A stretch of 64,000 nucleotides of DNA from contig VWZL01000013.1 in the NCBI GenBank assembly GCA_013396915.1, forward strand, positions 124,001 through 188,000, given 5' to 3'. Every line of letters starts with the position of its first letter. Positions within the stretch are counted from its first letter, which is position 1. The notes under the pieces are model-generated. The model saw only the letters and a program-made list of their open reading frames with translations, had not been told where the DNA came from and searched no databases. The translations under genes and the position numbers were made by a program. Positions 48,671-61,400 of this stretch are shown piece by piece. The stretch comes from Stercorarius parasiticus. Taxonomy: Eukaryota > Chordata > Aves > Charadriiformes > Stercorariidae.

Positions 48671-51600
48671 GAAATGTAAGAGCAGCTTCCCAAGGAAGTG
48701 CCTTGCGCTCACTAAGTATATCACAATTGATAGCCGAAGAGCGTCATCCCGGCTTCAAAACTGGTTGTAAAATCTGTTTGATGTCTCAAATTGCTTTTCA
48801 GCATCTGACATGATCAAGTGCAAAATGCGCACTTCTGCATGCAGACAAGCACTTGTTTCTGCCTTCTATTTTGCTGTAGCGAGCGGGCTGTAATAACCAC
48901 ATTTTTTGCACTGTGTAAAACAGGAACTCTTTTCTTCTTGGTTCAGCAAGTGCTATAGTGTTTTTCTGCCCAAAGTAGAGCCGGTACCTTCCTGCCTTAC
49001 CAATTTTGCCTGACAATGACATGTAAATGTATGTGCTTCCTTGTCTTTAGAGGTGCACAGTATTAGTGACTGCTAAACAGGCTGGCAGGATTAGAACGAC
49101 TGGCCAGGTTACAGTGTCCTTTACTAAATCTGTCCACCTGGTGACACAAATTGAGGATGCGTGGTAGTAGAGGCTGAGCTTGTGTCCAGTTCTGTGCCTG
49201 AGCGGTGGCTGGGGTTTTGCTGGCCATGGTACAGCAGTGCAGAGAAGAATCCTGGTCCCTCTCCTGCCAAAGCGTCTCTTTAGGCTGGGGAGCGACACTT
49301 TTCATTTCCATGGGATGTGTCCGTGTGTGCTGTGTCCCACCAAGGCACATAGCACTCCAGCCTGACCTCAGCCTTGGGGACCTCTTCTCATGGCAACTGC
49401 TGCCAATGGTGAAATGGTTGTATGGAGAGTGTTTGGCCAAGATTTCCATCATGCTTTGCTGCAGTTGATACCTGATTGGTTTCTGAAGAGGGAGTGTGAT
49501 ACACCTATGCGAAGTGGTGGAGTACCTTCTGCTGCCTAGCTGGCCAAAGTGATGGAGTAGATACTCACCTTCTCCAAGTATTGCCATCTGAATTGAGGTG
49601 GCTAAATGTGCAGCTTTGCTTTTTCTTCTATTATTTCTTTCATTTTTGCTGAAGACAGAGTACCATGTACCTTCCAGCCTGGCAGAGCCCTGATGCCAGG
49701 CACCCGCATGAAATGAGAAGGAATGCTCAAGTACTGTGAAGATGAACATTTTTTTCTTACAACTCCTACTTCATGATTCAGCATTCTGAGGACAAATATT
49801 AATGGTAGCACTTGTGTTTCCCATTCCTGCTCCAAAGAGCCCACAGTCGAAGGAACACAGACCTTGTTTTTGCCAGCACTGACAAGGGAGCGGGCATATT
49901 ACTTTTTAAGGATCTTGGCAACCCTTTTGGAATTCCTCAGCGTGGAGGCACATGCGACGGGGGTAAAGATGGACATGCTCCTGTGGAGGAGCACCTTGAG
50001 ACTTGAGACCCTGGCTGGGCCACGCAGCACATGGCAGCTCTGCACACCTTGCGCAGCCAGCACAGGCAGCCACCAACATCCATCCAACTGCTCGTCCACC
50101 GTCCTGGTGCTCCCTTGAGACTACTAGCACCCCATCTCTTTGTGTCTGTCTGGGGGAGAAGATGCCTACCTTTATGCTTGTGCAGCAGTGGGCTAGTCCT
50201 AATTGTGCCTGAAGCCAGATCTCAGTGACAGTTCGACTGGTTTTTTTTACTACTTGGGTCCTATGGACTCTCTATATACCTCTGTTTTGTCTTCCACTCG
50301 GTGCCAAAGCATCATATTTTTTTACAATACAGAAAGTCTTCCTTACTACCGGGGAGATTCCACTGCTTGTATTGGTTGCATACAGTTAAATGGAAGAATG
50401 TGTTGGCAAGAAACCAATTTTGATACTGGTGACACAGCATGTCAAGTTGAACAATTTTGTTGCAAATACGTATTTAACATCAACTATTTTACTTTCTGGC
50501 ACAAATACTCCCAAGTAGGGATGCTAAGTGACCACTGAACATTTCTTCCTTTTTATTATCATGACTATACCTCTCTCAAATTAAAATTATTTAGCTGAGA
50601 TTTGCTACATTGTTCTGTGGTTGTCTGAACTCCTACTTCATCTTCCACTTGGCTGAAGGATCACACGCATGATCACATCATAGGACCAGGAGACAGAAAT
50701 TGTCTAGGACTTTTTTTCATGTATTTTGTGTGACCATTTAAACTATTTTCCTGGAAACATCTCCTTTTCTTTTCTTGACGTGGAAAGTGGTTTGAACTGC
50801 TAATCTGCCTCCTAGACACTGGGAGGTTCTCTCTGTTAAATGCTTACAAGGCATTCAAGACACCCTGCTAAAAGGTGACTTTGCAGTGCAGTGTTTTAGT
50901 TAATGCTTTGGGGAAATTCTGGACCAGATTCCTTCCTTACTGGACTTACCGAAGTCACTGGACTATGTGTGGTTGACTTACAGAGAAGTTTTGTACTGAC
51001 TGTTTAGTTTAGTAACCAATAGCAGTAAATTGATGCAACTCTGAAGTGGACTGAAGTAACATGAGTAAGAGTGATTATACTGATAGAGCTTATTTCTACA
51101 AATTTATCAAAATAAACTATGCAGCAGAGACGTCTTTTATGCCCGTGTAACTGTGTCAGCAGTAGCAGCTGCGGTCATTTAACCATATTTATAAGTTTCT
51201 GGTGTTTCACTTTTCTCTTTTCTTAGAGGGGCTAGATTCCAACAAACCCTGAATATTTTACACAAGACAATATTTGGTAACATAAGAATTCACTCTTAGG
51301 ATTTTTTGCTGCCTCCTTGAAGATTTCAAGTGACTACTTATAATTTTTTTGAGGCTCAGCAATTTTTTATGTTTACTCATACAATGTGCAAAAAGTTAAC
51401 CATTTTGCACTCTAAGCAAAACAGTATTTATGGTATGAGACTTAAAATATGGTGTTCTATCACCATAAAATGTGTTTCTTTGTGATTCTGATCGTATATA
51501 CAGCAACAGTTTACTGGTGGGCAAAGGAGAGTTGTAGTCTTCCCAAAAGTGTACTAAATGGATAAAATTCAAGTGAATTAATGGCATTGGAAGAGTAAAG

Positions 51601-54363
51601 GTAGTCATACATGTTCTTCAGCCCTTCATCTGTCTTTCTCTGCAAAGATGAATCAAGTATGTATTTGCCATTGTACCTGATAATACTTTGATCTCATGTC
51701 CTTATATGTGTATGTTTTTTAACATAAAGCTCCTTAAGGAAGAGATTTCTTCTTCCTGCAAGTCTCTGTGCTCTCTACTATGATCCTGGCTGAGGATCTG
51801 GGGGGTTGCTGTCAAAATCACAGCTGGTACTGCCGTACATCTCGGCTGTCCAGGAACACTTCTGGCACTGTTTAGTGAAGTGATGGACAATTCCTCTCAT
51901 CCTGCAGACATATCCTGTAGCAAATTTATCTTTCATGAGGACTGAAAAAGCCCCTATTTTAATGAAGTCATCCACCAAGTTGGTCCTTAGATTGAAATCA
52001 CCTTGGCAGGCTGTGCTGGTGTATGGTAACTTAGTATGGTGATGTGCCTCCTGATGCTGCTTTAATTACAAACTAGCTTTAGCAATCCTTCCTCTGTCTG
52101 TCCATTAGATAAATTCAAAATTATGCATAAAACAATGTGTTCTAGTTCTTGAGTTTCATAGTCTTGGGGTTTTTTTTGTTGCTCATGGTGGCAGTAGGAA
52201 AGAGAGGGACTTGGCATGTCATGTGGGATCTAATACCCCAGGACTGCATATATCAAATCATTGCCTGTTTACTTAATGCTGCTTGAAGTATCCATGTGGA
52301 ATGGGGGGTAATCTCCTCCCTCAGTCATCTGCAAATTGCTCCTAAGAAAGCCTTGCTGTACAGACACTGAGGCGGAATCATGGCCACGTGTTAACCTTCC
52401 CGCTTTGTGTTGGGCTTGAAGGGAGACTTTGGGCTTCATCAAAACCACCACAACCAGAGTCGCTGGTCTGAGCACTGTGGGCACAGTGCAGCTGACCGTA
52501 GGACCCATAGGCTAAATATGTTATCCTCCCTTCCTCCACATTTTTAATAGTCTGCCACATCTCCGTATTTTGATGTAAATGGGTGAGATTGTTTGAACAC
52601 ATCGGTATCAGTGCTTCCAAAGATTAGTATCCTTTGGGAGGTAGTTGGTAGAACATCTTTTGCTTGTAGTTGCTTTCATCAGTTTTTCTTTCTACTCTCA
52701 GATGGCCCTTAGTGTCCGTTTTTGCTGTGCTCTTTAGCAGCTGCTGTTCCGTGGTGATGTGCTTTTGCCTCCACTGTGTTGATAGCTCTTTCTTCTTGTG
52801 TCCCTGTGATTGTTTTCTCCCCGGTTATCCATCCAAAAATGGCTTTCTTTTTAGGAAGGTCCTTGTAAGTAAAAGTATTCTGCCAGCATAAACAAAAGCA
52901 CATACTTGTGTCACCTGCTCTGCCTTTATGGTAAATGGGCTCTCTGTGGGACCTAGACATCTCTGCTGCCTGAGCCAGCAGCTCAAATGCACTCATCTCT
53001 TCACCCTGTTTATAAGGGCTCGGGATTGCTCTAGGTCAGCATAGGGCCATTTCTTGCTTTACTAAAGTGTAAAAGATTCTTGTTACTGTTGGTATTTTTA
53101 GACAACCCTATGCTGTAAGTCTAACAAATACTGGATTATGGCATGTAGGAAAAAATGATTTATTGCCTCTCGTAAGTAGCCCAGTGATGGAGGGGGAAGA
53201 GCCATGCCCAATTGTCCTGGAAAATTAACTGCTAGGTGCTGAGGATTGTTCTGATTTTTTGATTGTCGGGCAGTTAGTTGAACTTTGCCTTACAGTTTTT
53301 GGTAAAGGTTTGTGTTCTGTGCTTTGGTTCGTATCTCTGGTTCAAACCAGAAATGTATGCCACAGATAGGGTTTGTTGCTTGGACAACTAGAACAGAGTT
53401 TGCATGAGTGAAATCTCTCATTATTATTAACTTAGATACTTTTAAAGAGTAGGCTTTGTTAAAATCAGACTTCTTTTTATGAGAAATATAAAGCAGTGAG
53501 AGGGAGAGCTTAGCCACTTGAGTGCAATCCTCAGCTCAAGGTATTGTCACATCTGAGTGTTGTCCCTGTCACCCAGTTAAATGACCCAGGCACATGTCCC
53601 AGCCTTGACCCACTTCTGGAGCCAGCCTGTAAATCAGGACCCTGAAATCCTTTCATCTCTGGGGAGGCTTTTACAAGGGTATCTGCACATTGCTGAGGCG
53701 GCATTTCTGCCACGCTCACCTGTCAGTCAGGAACTGAATACATTTTTCAACTATTTCATATATGAATTTCTTTAATAGGCATCAGGTAATATAATATTCT
53801 CATCCTAAGCTCAGACCACTCTCTGAGAAGTCAATTGTTCCCTATGTTACTGAGCTCACAAGTTCGTCTATTCCCTGTCCTTTGCTCAGATAGCAGGGAG
53901 AGAATTGAGCTGATTAACTCAGTTTTCTTGGTCACCTTAGTTTTCTTTTACCGTCAGTGAAGGAAATCAGCACTTCTAGGACAAGATGAACTGTGCGCTA
54001 AATGTGTCCTTTTCTCTTTGTTGCCTGTAAAAGGAGCAGAGGGCAAACAGCTCAGATGTGCAAGTCTGAGGTTGGGTGAGAGGAATCCTCCCGCATGTGT
54101 CTGACCATCATCTGGGGTCAGGCACCAAAACCCGGCGGCGTGGGCAGTGTGCTCCCAGGGATTCACAGCACAGCCCCTGCCTTAGCCCACCTGCTGCCTG
54201 CTCCCACCTCCTACACCTTTGCAGCAGCTGCAGCCGGGTATCGGCTTACTGCGCAGGTTTTCGCTTCTCTAGGTACTTGTAAAATATTATAAACACTGTA
54301 TATCTGTTACTTAAGTTATTTGTCGTCACAAAAGAAATGGATTTAAAAAAGAAACAGATTTAA
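48671..54363. other. Noncoding or unrecognised sequence with minus-strand open frames
   Basis: Average-composition DNA with no identified repeats. The minus strand carries a 228-codon frame (49,063-49,749) and several shorter frames (51,778-51,978; 52,378-52,620; 52,709-52,996) whose composition looks mildly protein-like (for example ERAINTVEAKAHHHG in the last). None matches a family I know, and they are separated by stops. Possible explanations are chance, a decayed unidentified transposon, or noncoding exons of a transcript from the GC-rich region. Confidence 0.4.
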
Positions 54364-54602
54364 AAGAAAGAGATTTAGATTAGATATTAGGAAGAAATTC
54401 TTTACTGTGAGGGTGGTGAGACAGTGGAACAGGTTGTCCAGAGGAGCTGTGGATGCCTCATCCCTGGAAGTGTTCAAGGCCAGGTTGGATGGGGCTTTGA
54501 GTAACCTGGTCTAGTGGGAGGTGTCCCTGCCCATGGCAGGGGTTGGAACTAGATGATCTTTAATGTCCCTTCCAACCCAAACCATTCTATGATTCTATGA
54601 AA
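54364..54602 (+). mobile_element. CR1 LINE 3'-end fragment
   Basis: Plus-strand copy of about 240 bp. It starts in ORF2 at the codons for [23 protein letters not shown] sequence (reading through 'gatattaggaagaaattc'). It runs through the end of ORF2 (DGALSNLV-like, then a TAG stop) and the GGGGTTGGAACTAGATGATC tract, and ends in a clean tail of ATTCTATGATTCTATGA. Well preserved and heavily 5'-truncated. Confidence 0.93.
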
Positions 54603-55993
54603 TAGTATTTCAGTGAAAATGAATTTTTTCACACATTCTTTATTTAATCTATTCTCTGCCATTCTCTTTCTAAGCTTGATATAGTTAAGCGATACACCCA
54701 AAGTACAAGAGAGTGCTTCATCTTCAATTCCATTTTTTTGAGGATATCATGCAAACGCTGCTGTATGTTACCTTTTTCACAGAATGGGAATTAATATCTT
54801 AGCTTTGCAATATTAATTTGCATAAATTCCATTATCCACCTAAACTGCGAGTCAAAATTAGTTGAATACTGGCAGTCAGGAATAAATTTTTCCTCCAACC
54901 AATGACTTGTGAGATACTGCTGAAAGTTTTACTGTAATCCTGCAATCCATAGGGGTTATGATTCCTGAGGAGAGACAGCATATTTTCAGTGATGGTTTGC
55001 AAGGTTACTGTCCTTAGCATGGTGGGCTGATCTGCTCATAAACCACCTACCATCACAGTTTACAAAATAGTTTTTCAGAGTGTACGTCTGATTATTATCT
55101 GGTGTAAATGAATTCTTTTGAAATCTGTAGCCCTATGTCTGTTTATACCAGATGAAAACTAGCCAAATACTAACACGTACCACCAGTCCAACAACTGAAA
55201 AAGCAAAACTTCTTGTTTCTGTTAAAAAAACAGTCAAGACAACCACCACCAGAAATGCAGAAAGTATGAAGTTAAACCTGAATCGGAGGTGAGGGGGGCG
55301 GGAACTCAAGCTTTTGAATGTGAGGAAGGCAAAAATAACTCTAGTTTGTCCTGACTGATACAAAGATTATCATCTTTGCATCTGGCACACTGTAAACATT
55401 CATTATGGGTACTGATTTTATGATACATTTCACATGGGTGTGACTCAGCCAGCAAGTACGAGGATTTCTCTCTGTGTTGACCTTTCTAATATTTACATGA
55501 AAAAACCGGAGGCTATGATGTGGGACACATGTTGAGAAATGCTTCTCTGTATCCCATGCTTAAATAATTGGTCATTGCATCTCCTTTTGCTCCCAAACAT
55601 CTGCTCTGACTACAGCTGTCCAGGATGTATCTCTGCATTGCCAGGGTGACATCTTTGCATGTGTAAACACAGTGAAATTGAGGAGAGCTGGCATCTGTGC
55701 CCAACTTAGCCAAAAATGAACTTGTCCTCTTCCTTCTCAAAGTAAATCAATTCTAGTTATCATGATGGTCACTTACTTTATTTTCTCAAACTCTGTACAT
55801 AGCAAAATAAAAACAAACCCTCCCTTTCTGTCCGTAGTCAATGTCTCTGTGTAATGTTTTTATTTGCATACAGCTGACCTGACTCACTTGACTGTTGCTG
55901 TGAAAATTTTCCTTGTCCAAATCTCATCAGTGGTCTTTTTATGTTTTAAGGCTCTTTTATTTTTGCTAAGCTTTGCTTAGTAGCTGTGTTAAA
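54603..55993. other. Noncoding sequence, no gene recognised
   Basis: AT-rich unique DNA. Frames are below about 76 codons. Nothing recognisable. Confidence 0.55.
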
Positions 55994-56163
55994 AGGTTGC
56001 CTGGAGAGGCTGTGGAATCTTCTCCTCGGAGATAACACAGACCTGGACTGGAGGTGGTCTGGAGCAGCCTGGTCCAACGGGTCCTGCTCTCAGCAGGTCC
56101 AGAGAGGGTGGACCAGAGACCTTCTGGGATCCCCTCCAACCTGAGTTATTCTGTGACTCTGTG
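55994..56163 (+). mobile_element. Diverged CR1 LINE 3'-end fragment
   Basis: Plus-strand relic of about 170 bp: GGTTGCCTGGAGAGGCTGTG matches the CR1 'gttgcccagagaggttgtgg' segment. A diverged middle and a purine-rich stretch follow. It ends in CCCCTCCAACCTGAGTTATT and a mutated tail (CTGTGACTCTGTG). The tail resembles the group represented at 24.6 kb more than the one at 54.4 kb. Confidence 0.85.
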
Positions 56164-58402
56164 CCAGTCATTTGAGCTCTTATTAAACTTGCTGTAGTCC
56201 TAATCTTTACTTTGGTCCTCAGATATTTAAGTCAAGACGGGAATCTCACTGCCACAGGCACTATTCAGTGCTGCTAACCCAAGCATGAACAAAATTGCCG
56301 TAATTGGGGGAGATTTTAAAATGCTGCATTTTTTTCAGCGGCTTCCTTTTCAGGCCTGAAAAGCCAAGGGATCTAAGATAACCAAACCTCCGCTGCATTC
56401 ACAGGAGCTGAGATGCTCTAGTTTTAACCACCCCCTGAAAGCCACCTGCCCAATAATCAGACTTGCAGTAAATTTCCAATTGGGAGTTGATGTTTTATAT
56501 AAACTCCTACAAAAAATGCTGGTTGGGGGAAATCTGTGGCTTTTCTTCTGTATTATGTTAGACTGCATTGTTGTACAGGTCTCTTTTTGCCTTCATATTT
56601 GTAGATATGCTACTTTTTAAAATGCTAACAGCTTCTCAGATTTGCTAGCAGTAAGACAAACTGATTCCATTTGCTAGAAAAATTTAGCAAAGTATTTTCT
56701 TTCTTTTTTGCTCAAACCTAGCAAAAATGGGCATCTATGTTGTTGGTAATCTTATTAAATTATTATCCAGTTATTTTCTGATGAGGTAGAAGACATCTAA
56801 ATGTTCCCAGGCTTAATTTATCAGTCTTGAGGAGGTTATTTTTTGATGAAAGAAAGAGGGAGGAGGGGATATTTTTAAAGGTGAATTGAAATTACACATT
56901 TGAATTTATAACAATTGCTGCACAATAGCTGTAACTGAGTATCTGACAAAACAAACAAGCGTGCTCTACATAAATAAAGGGGGAACCAAAAAAATGACAC
57001 AATAACAAATGCACTGCAATGAGTAGAAGAAACAACACTTGTCAAAAGCAAGTAAAGCACGTAGTACTGTAGATTTTAATTTCTCTGAGGGGAGCACGCT
57101 GTGCACCTGCTCAAACAAAATGTGTGCCACATACAGCACTTGCATTGGCAGAAGAATCAGTTGTTCCCTAACATATCTGTTCCTGGTACTCAGTGGTTAT
57201 TTTTAGTATAAGGAAAGAAAGTCTTGTTTTGCGATTAACTGAGAACAGAGACTTCATGGCTGTCAAAGGTTCACCTGTTTGTGGGCTCTCAGTGGTGTAA
57301 GGGACCGCGCCAGCATTGGAAACTGTCCTGTCAGGGTCTCAGGAGGAGTTCAACCCTGGCCCTTTTGTTCACCAGTTTATTCTGAAAAATATTTGAGCTA
57401 AATAAGGTAACAACCACCCTTCTGGTGGAGGGTGAGTGAGAGGAGAGGTCACGCACCTTGGCAGCAGGCTGCACAACCGGTTCTAGAGAGCAGCTCCAAA
57501 GTTAGGGCCAGGACTCCTTAGTCCTGCTTCTGGCTGCAGGAAGGTGAGGGTACAGTGGGGAATACATTTCTGTTCAGGGAAATGTGCAGTTTTGTCTCCT
57601 GTGGCTGCTTTTGAAAATTTCTGCCTCTGGGGAAAGCGGTGTTGTTTATTTGCTCAGTATTTTTATTGTGGTATTCAACTTCACTCCATGGGCATCCATG
57701 CTCCCTTGGTAGCTACTGACATTTTCATCTCTTCCCTATGCTTTGTTCTTTTTTTTCCCCTGCTCTATTCTCTGTCTTTGAGTGTCTCCTTTTTCCCATT
57801 CCCTTCCTAGTTCTGTGCTAAGAACTGCCCTGCCTCTCACTTTCCTATTTTGTCCTATACATAATCAGGAATGACAAAAAATGTCATTATTGACTACTGA
57901 GAGACTAGATATAATGCTCCAGCTAAATTAGTAGGAAAGGAAAATGCCCTCATCTCTAAAGATTTGGAAAAAAAAGGGTGGCCCAATGCAGTGTGTAGGG
58001 TTAGGTGGGTAGAATCCAAACCTTAACTTATGGTAAACGTCCAATCTGACACAGAATCAGAACCACGATGTGAATATTTGATAAATTTAAAGTGCAATAG
58101 ATTATTAAGGCACGCAAAGTGGTTGAGGACAAGCTGTAGGTGTTTACTTCATGGGTGCAGTGTACCTCAGGTATCTGTGTATAGACACTAATTATCAGCT
58201 TTTCTTTATCACCCTCTTTCTGGTCGTGCTCCTGTTTTTCTCAATATGTGATATTTTACAACCATTTTTCCCCCTCAAGGGTTGCTGATGGCAGTAACTC
58301 AGCCTTTTTCCCATGTGGAGTCTGGCTGTGACAACTCTGTATGCGTGCAGATATTGTTCTCAGTCTCACCTATGATTTCATTTTGTTTCTGTTTCCAAAC
58401 AG
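56164..58402. other. Noncoding sequence, probably intron upstream of the 58.4-kb exon
   Basis: Unique AT-rich DNA, with pyrimidine-rich stretches near 57,740-57,810 and leading into the acceptor at 58,402. If the exon at 58,403 is internal, this is intron sequence; if it is the first coding exon, upstream noncoding exons could lie here or near 48 kb. None can be recognised. Confidence 0.5.
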
Positions 58403-58488
58403 AAAATGAAGAGTTTGGCCCAAAGACGCCAGTCTGCACCATCTTTGATCTTTGTCAAAGCGCTTAACAGATCTCGATCAGTCTCGAG
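58403..58488 (+). CDS. Coding exon, ARHGAP20-like RhoGAP N-terminus (tentative)
   Basis: An 86-bp exon candidate. It is preceded by a pyrimidine-rich tract and AAACAG acceptor, followed by a consensus GTGAGT donor, and open throughout. It reads K-M-K-S-L-A-Q-RRQSAPSL, then IFVKALNRSRSVSR, ending two bases into a codon. The peptide is basic and serine-rich. RRQS fits the PKA consensus R-R-x-S. From memory, the M-K-x-L-A-x-RR-x-SAPSLI pattern resembles the segment just before the PH domain of ARHGAP20-like proteins, which are GTPase-activating proteins for Rho (reported downstream of Rap1) with PH, RA and RhoGAP domains. The methionine at 58,406 has an A at -3, so it could be the start codon; the reading also continues one codon upstream, consistent with an internal exon. 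No neighbouring coding exon is recognised in the window, so the rest of the gene should lie to the right. The exon is fairly secure; the family name is not. Confidence 0.6.
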
Positions 58489-61400
58489 GTGAGTCAGTGA
58501 GTTTTTCCTGCTTTCTGCCTTGTACATTTAAGTAGCACTGGGCATAACTCAGGAGTGGTTACTATGGGATTGCACAATTTAATTTTAGCTAAGTTTCTGT
58601 CATGGACTGCTGCATGGTAGAAGCGCTCTGGGGCTCTGGAAGCACCTGCAGGTTTAGGACAATGCTGTGGGCCAGGATCTGGTGGTCACAGTCTTCTCCC
58701 GTCCAGCATTAGCAGCTTGCGGGGCTGTGTATGTGGGTGTGCGTGGAGTATTCAACGTTTTTTGTCTTAATCTTCTGCCAGGATCAGCCGTTCCTCCTCC
58801 CTCCCTACACCAATGTAAAGCTACCATAGAAATGGGAGTTTCTATGGAGCTCGTCCCCTGTCCAGCCCCAGCCCTGACCTGCCATTTGAACCACTCTGCA
58901 TACATAACTTTTGTCTTCCTGCACTACAGTTCATTGGACTTTAAACTTACAAAACATAAGTGTTTATCGAGAAGTGAACCATCTGGTAGGCTGTTAATGC
59001 TTCCAGCTGTGTAGAGCTCTTTACGAAGAAACATTATTGAGGGAAATTAAAGTATGGCTTTGTTAGGAATATTTTTTCCTACTCTGTGGTGTGTTAAGTA
59101 ATCAGTATGCGAGCTTTGGAAAGTTCTTTGTGTTTGATCTCACTAATACCTGGCTTCATATTTGTCATCATGCAGAATTCTACAGTATTTCAGAAACCTG
59201 TGAAAGTATTCTGTGAAAACATCAGAGTTGCAAAATAGGAAAGGAAAATGAGTTGAAACTACTTGCAGGTCTTTTTGCTGGCTATGAGATAAAAGAGGAA
59301 ACTTAGAAATGAATTCCTAGAGGCGTTTGCACCTTTTTGTGTAGTCTAGTGGCATGAGCCTAGGACTGAGAGCCAGCAACATGTGTTGTGGTTCTGTCTG
59401 TAAAATTTCTTCTGTGGCCTCTCTCTGACTTTGTTTCCAGGTCTTTAAAATAAGATGAATGGTTATTTTGTAACCCCTTCATGAGAATACTGAAATTGTT
59501 TAGATTGTCTGTACTACCATTTTTATTCTTCATTTACTATTATTTCTTCATTGTATTTGACGCTATGTTCATAACTGTGATACCACCTTTTGGGCACATT
59601 CATAACTGAGGTTGTGAAATTAGAGACGGACTATTACTATGGAGAGTGGCAATAACTGGAGAGTACAGAGGATAAAAGATGGGCTCTCTCTGCCCTTGGA
59701 CTGTAGGGTTTCTTGCAGTTCATACACCTATGTCTCCGTAATGTCTTCCCTTCAAGCTGTCTTAAGAACTCCTGTGATTAAGATTTAAATAAACTAGATT
59801 TGATGCTTATATTTCAGTCTTCTGTTATTTGCCTGCTGGTGTTCAGACATGAACATTTTTCTTCAATTCTACTTTTTTTTGGTTTGTTTTATTGCCTGCT
59901 CCATAAGTACCAGAAATTGGACATAGCTGGAGAGCCACTGAGTGGGATACACACTTAGTATGTACATTCTCACCTGTAAATATGTACATTTTTACGTGTA
60001 AATATGTCTTGCTTGTATAGCCCGGATCAGAATTATTTCCAGACTGGGTGTGTGGAAAGACTTCTTTTGTAAGGCCAGTTGGCAGAGACTTTGTGGTGGA
60101 GAGGACCGAAGAAGGGGAAACGTTGCCGTATTCTGCAGTAAGGGCAATGCTTTGCCTACCTGACGGACCCTGACGCTTTGGCAGTTGATGGATGGATGCT
60201 GCCTCAGTCATGTCTGTCCCCTGCCTGTGGCATGCAACAGTTTATCTGCTCCTGTTGTTTTGAACTGAAGACTGTGGCCGTAGTGAGAGGTACCATGTGA
60301 AGTACTGGAGCCAGAGCAGGTGATTTTGTAGCTTCAAAGTCTAGCAGTTAGAGGGTAACACTTTGGATGGTGTTTATTATTGTTCACGGGAGCAGTAATT
60401 CTCACGTGTGCCTGACTTCCTTGTTTGGCTGTGCAAGACACATTCCTCTTCGTCACCAAACTGATGGATGAGTTTGAACTTTCCACTCAGTTTGCTGTGT
60501 AAATGCTTGACTCTTGTGAAGTGCTTTCTCTTCAGGTGAGCTGAAGAGCAGCAAAATGACTTCTCATGTTTTCTAATCTCCTCCAAATGTTTTATCTCAG
60601 ACCTGTCTCAGCTCTTAGTTCCCCTTCTTGTAGACACAGCCAGCCTGCAAAATCCATTATTCTCCTCTGGCAGTGAACCTTAATACTGGGACTCCATAAC
60701 ACTTACTTGTTAATGGTTGATTAATGACTTGTAGATAATAAAGCTCCTATCTGAAGTTAGCAAACATCTGTGAGGGATTTATATGAATCCTCTCACCTCA
60801 GCAGCTGGCTCACCTCAACGTTTGTTGAAATTAATGAGCAAGTGCAAAGTTTAAAAGGGCAGGAAATACTTAAAAGCACAAGTCAGTTTGTATTTTTATA
60901 CCACTTTATATGTCAGGTGTCCTTGGTTTATATACCGGGCACTTTCATAAAATGTGGTGGCACCCATTTCGGACAGACTTACTTTGGGGCATTTTAAAGT
61001 TTATTGATGGTATTTATTCAAAGAAACCATTGTGACATCTGGAGATGGCTGTTTAGCATTCAGAGGTAGTGGTGGTGTGGCTCTGGTGGCACGAGGATGC
61101 AAGTGAGGCAAGATGATCTAGCTGGAAAAAGCTTGTTTGTGCCATTGTCCTCTTCTTCAGTCCTGAAAGAGAAGCAAATGTGAAATTCTTATGTGCTTAA
61201 AAGCTTGTCTTCTTTTTCCCCAGCTATATCATTTGGTTTAATGAAAGTTAATCCTTCCTTACAAATCTTGCCTTGCCATGTCAGTCATATAAAAGGAGTT
61301 ACAAGATACTTGGCCTACAGAAGACTTGGGATGGCTGTATGGCACGGTGTTGTATAGATGTGCAACCACGCTGTAATCCCTGCCTCACTCAACCGTAACT

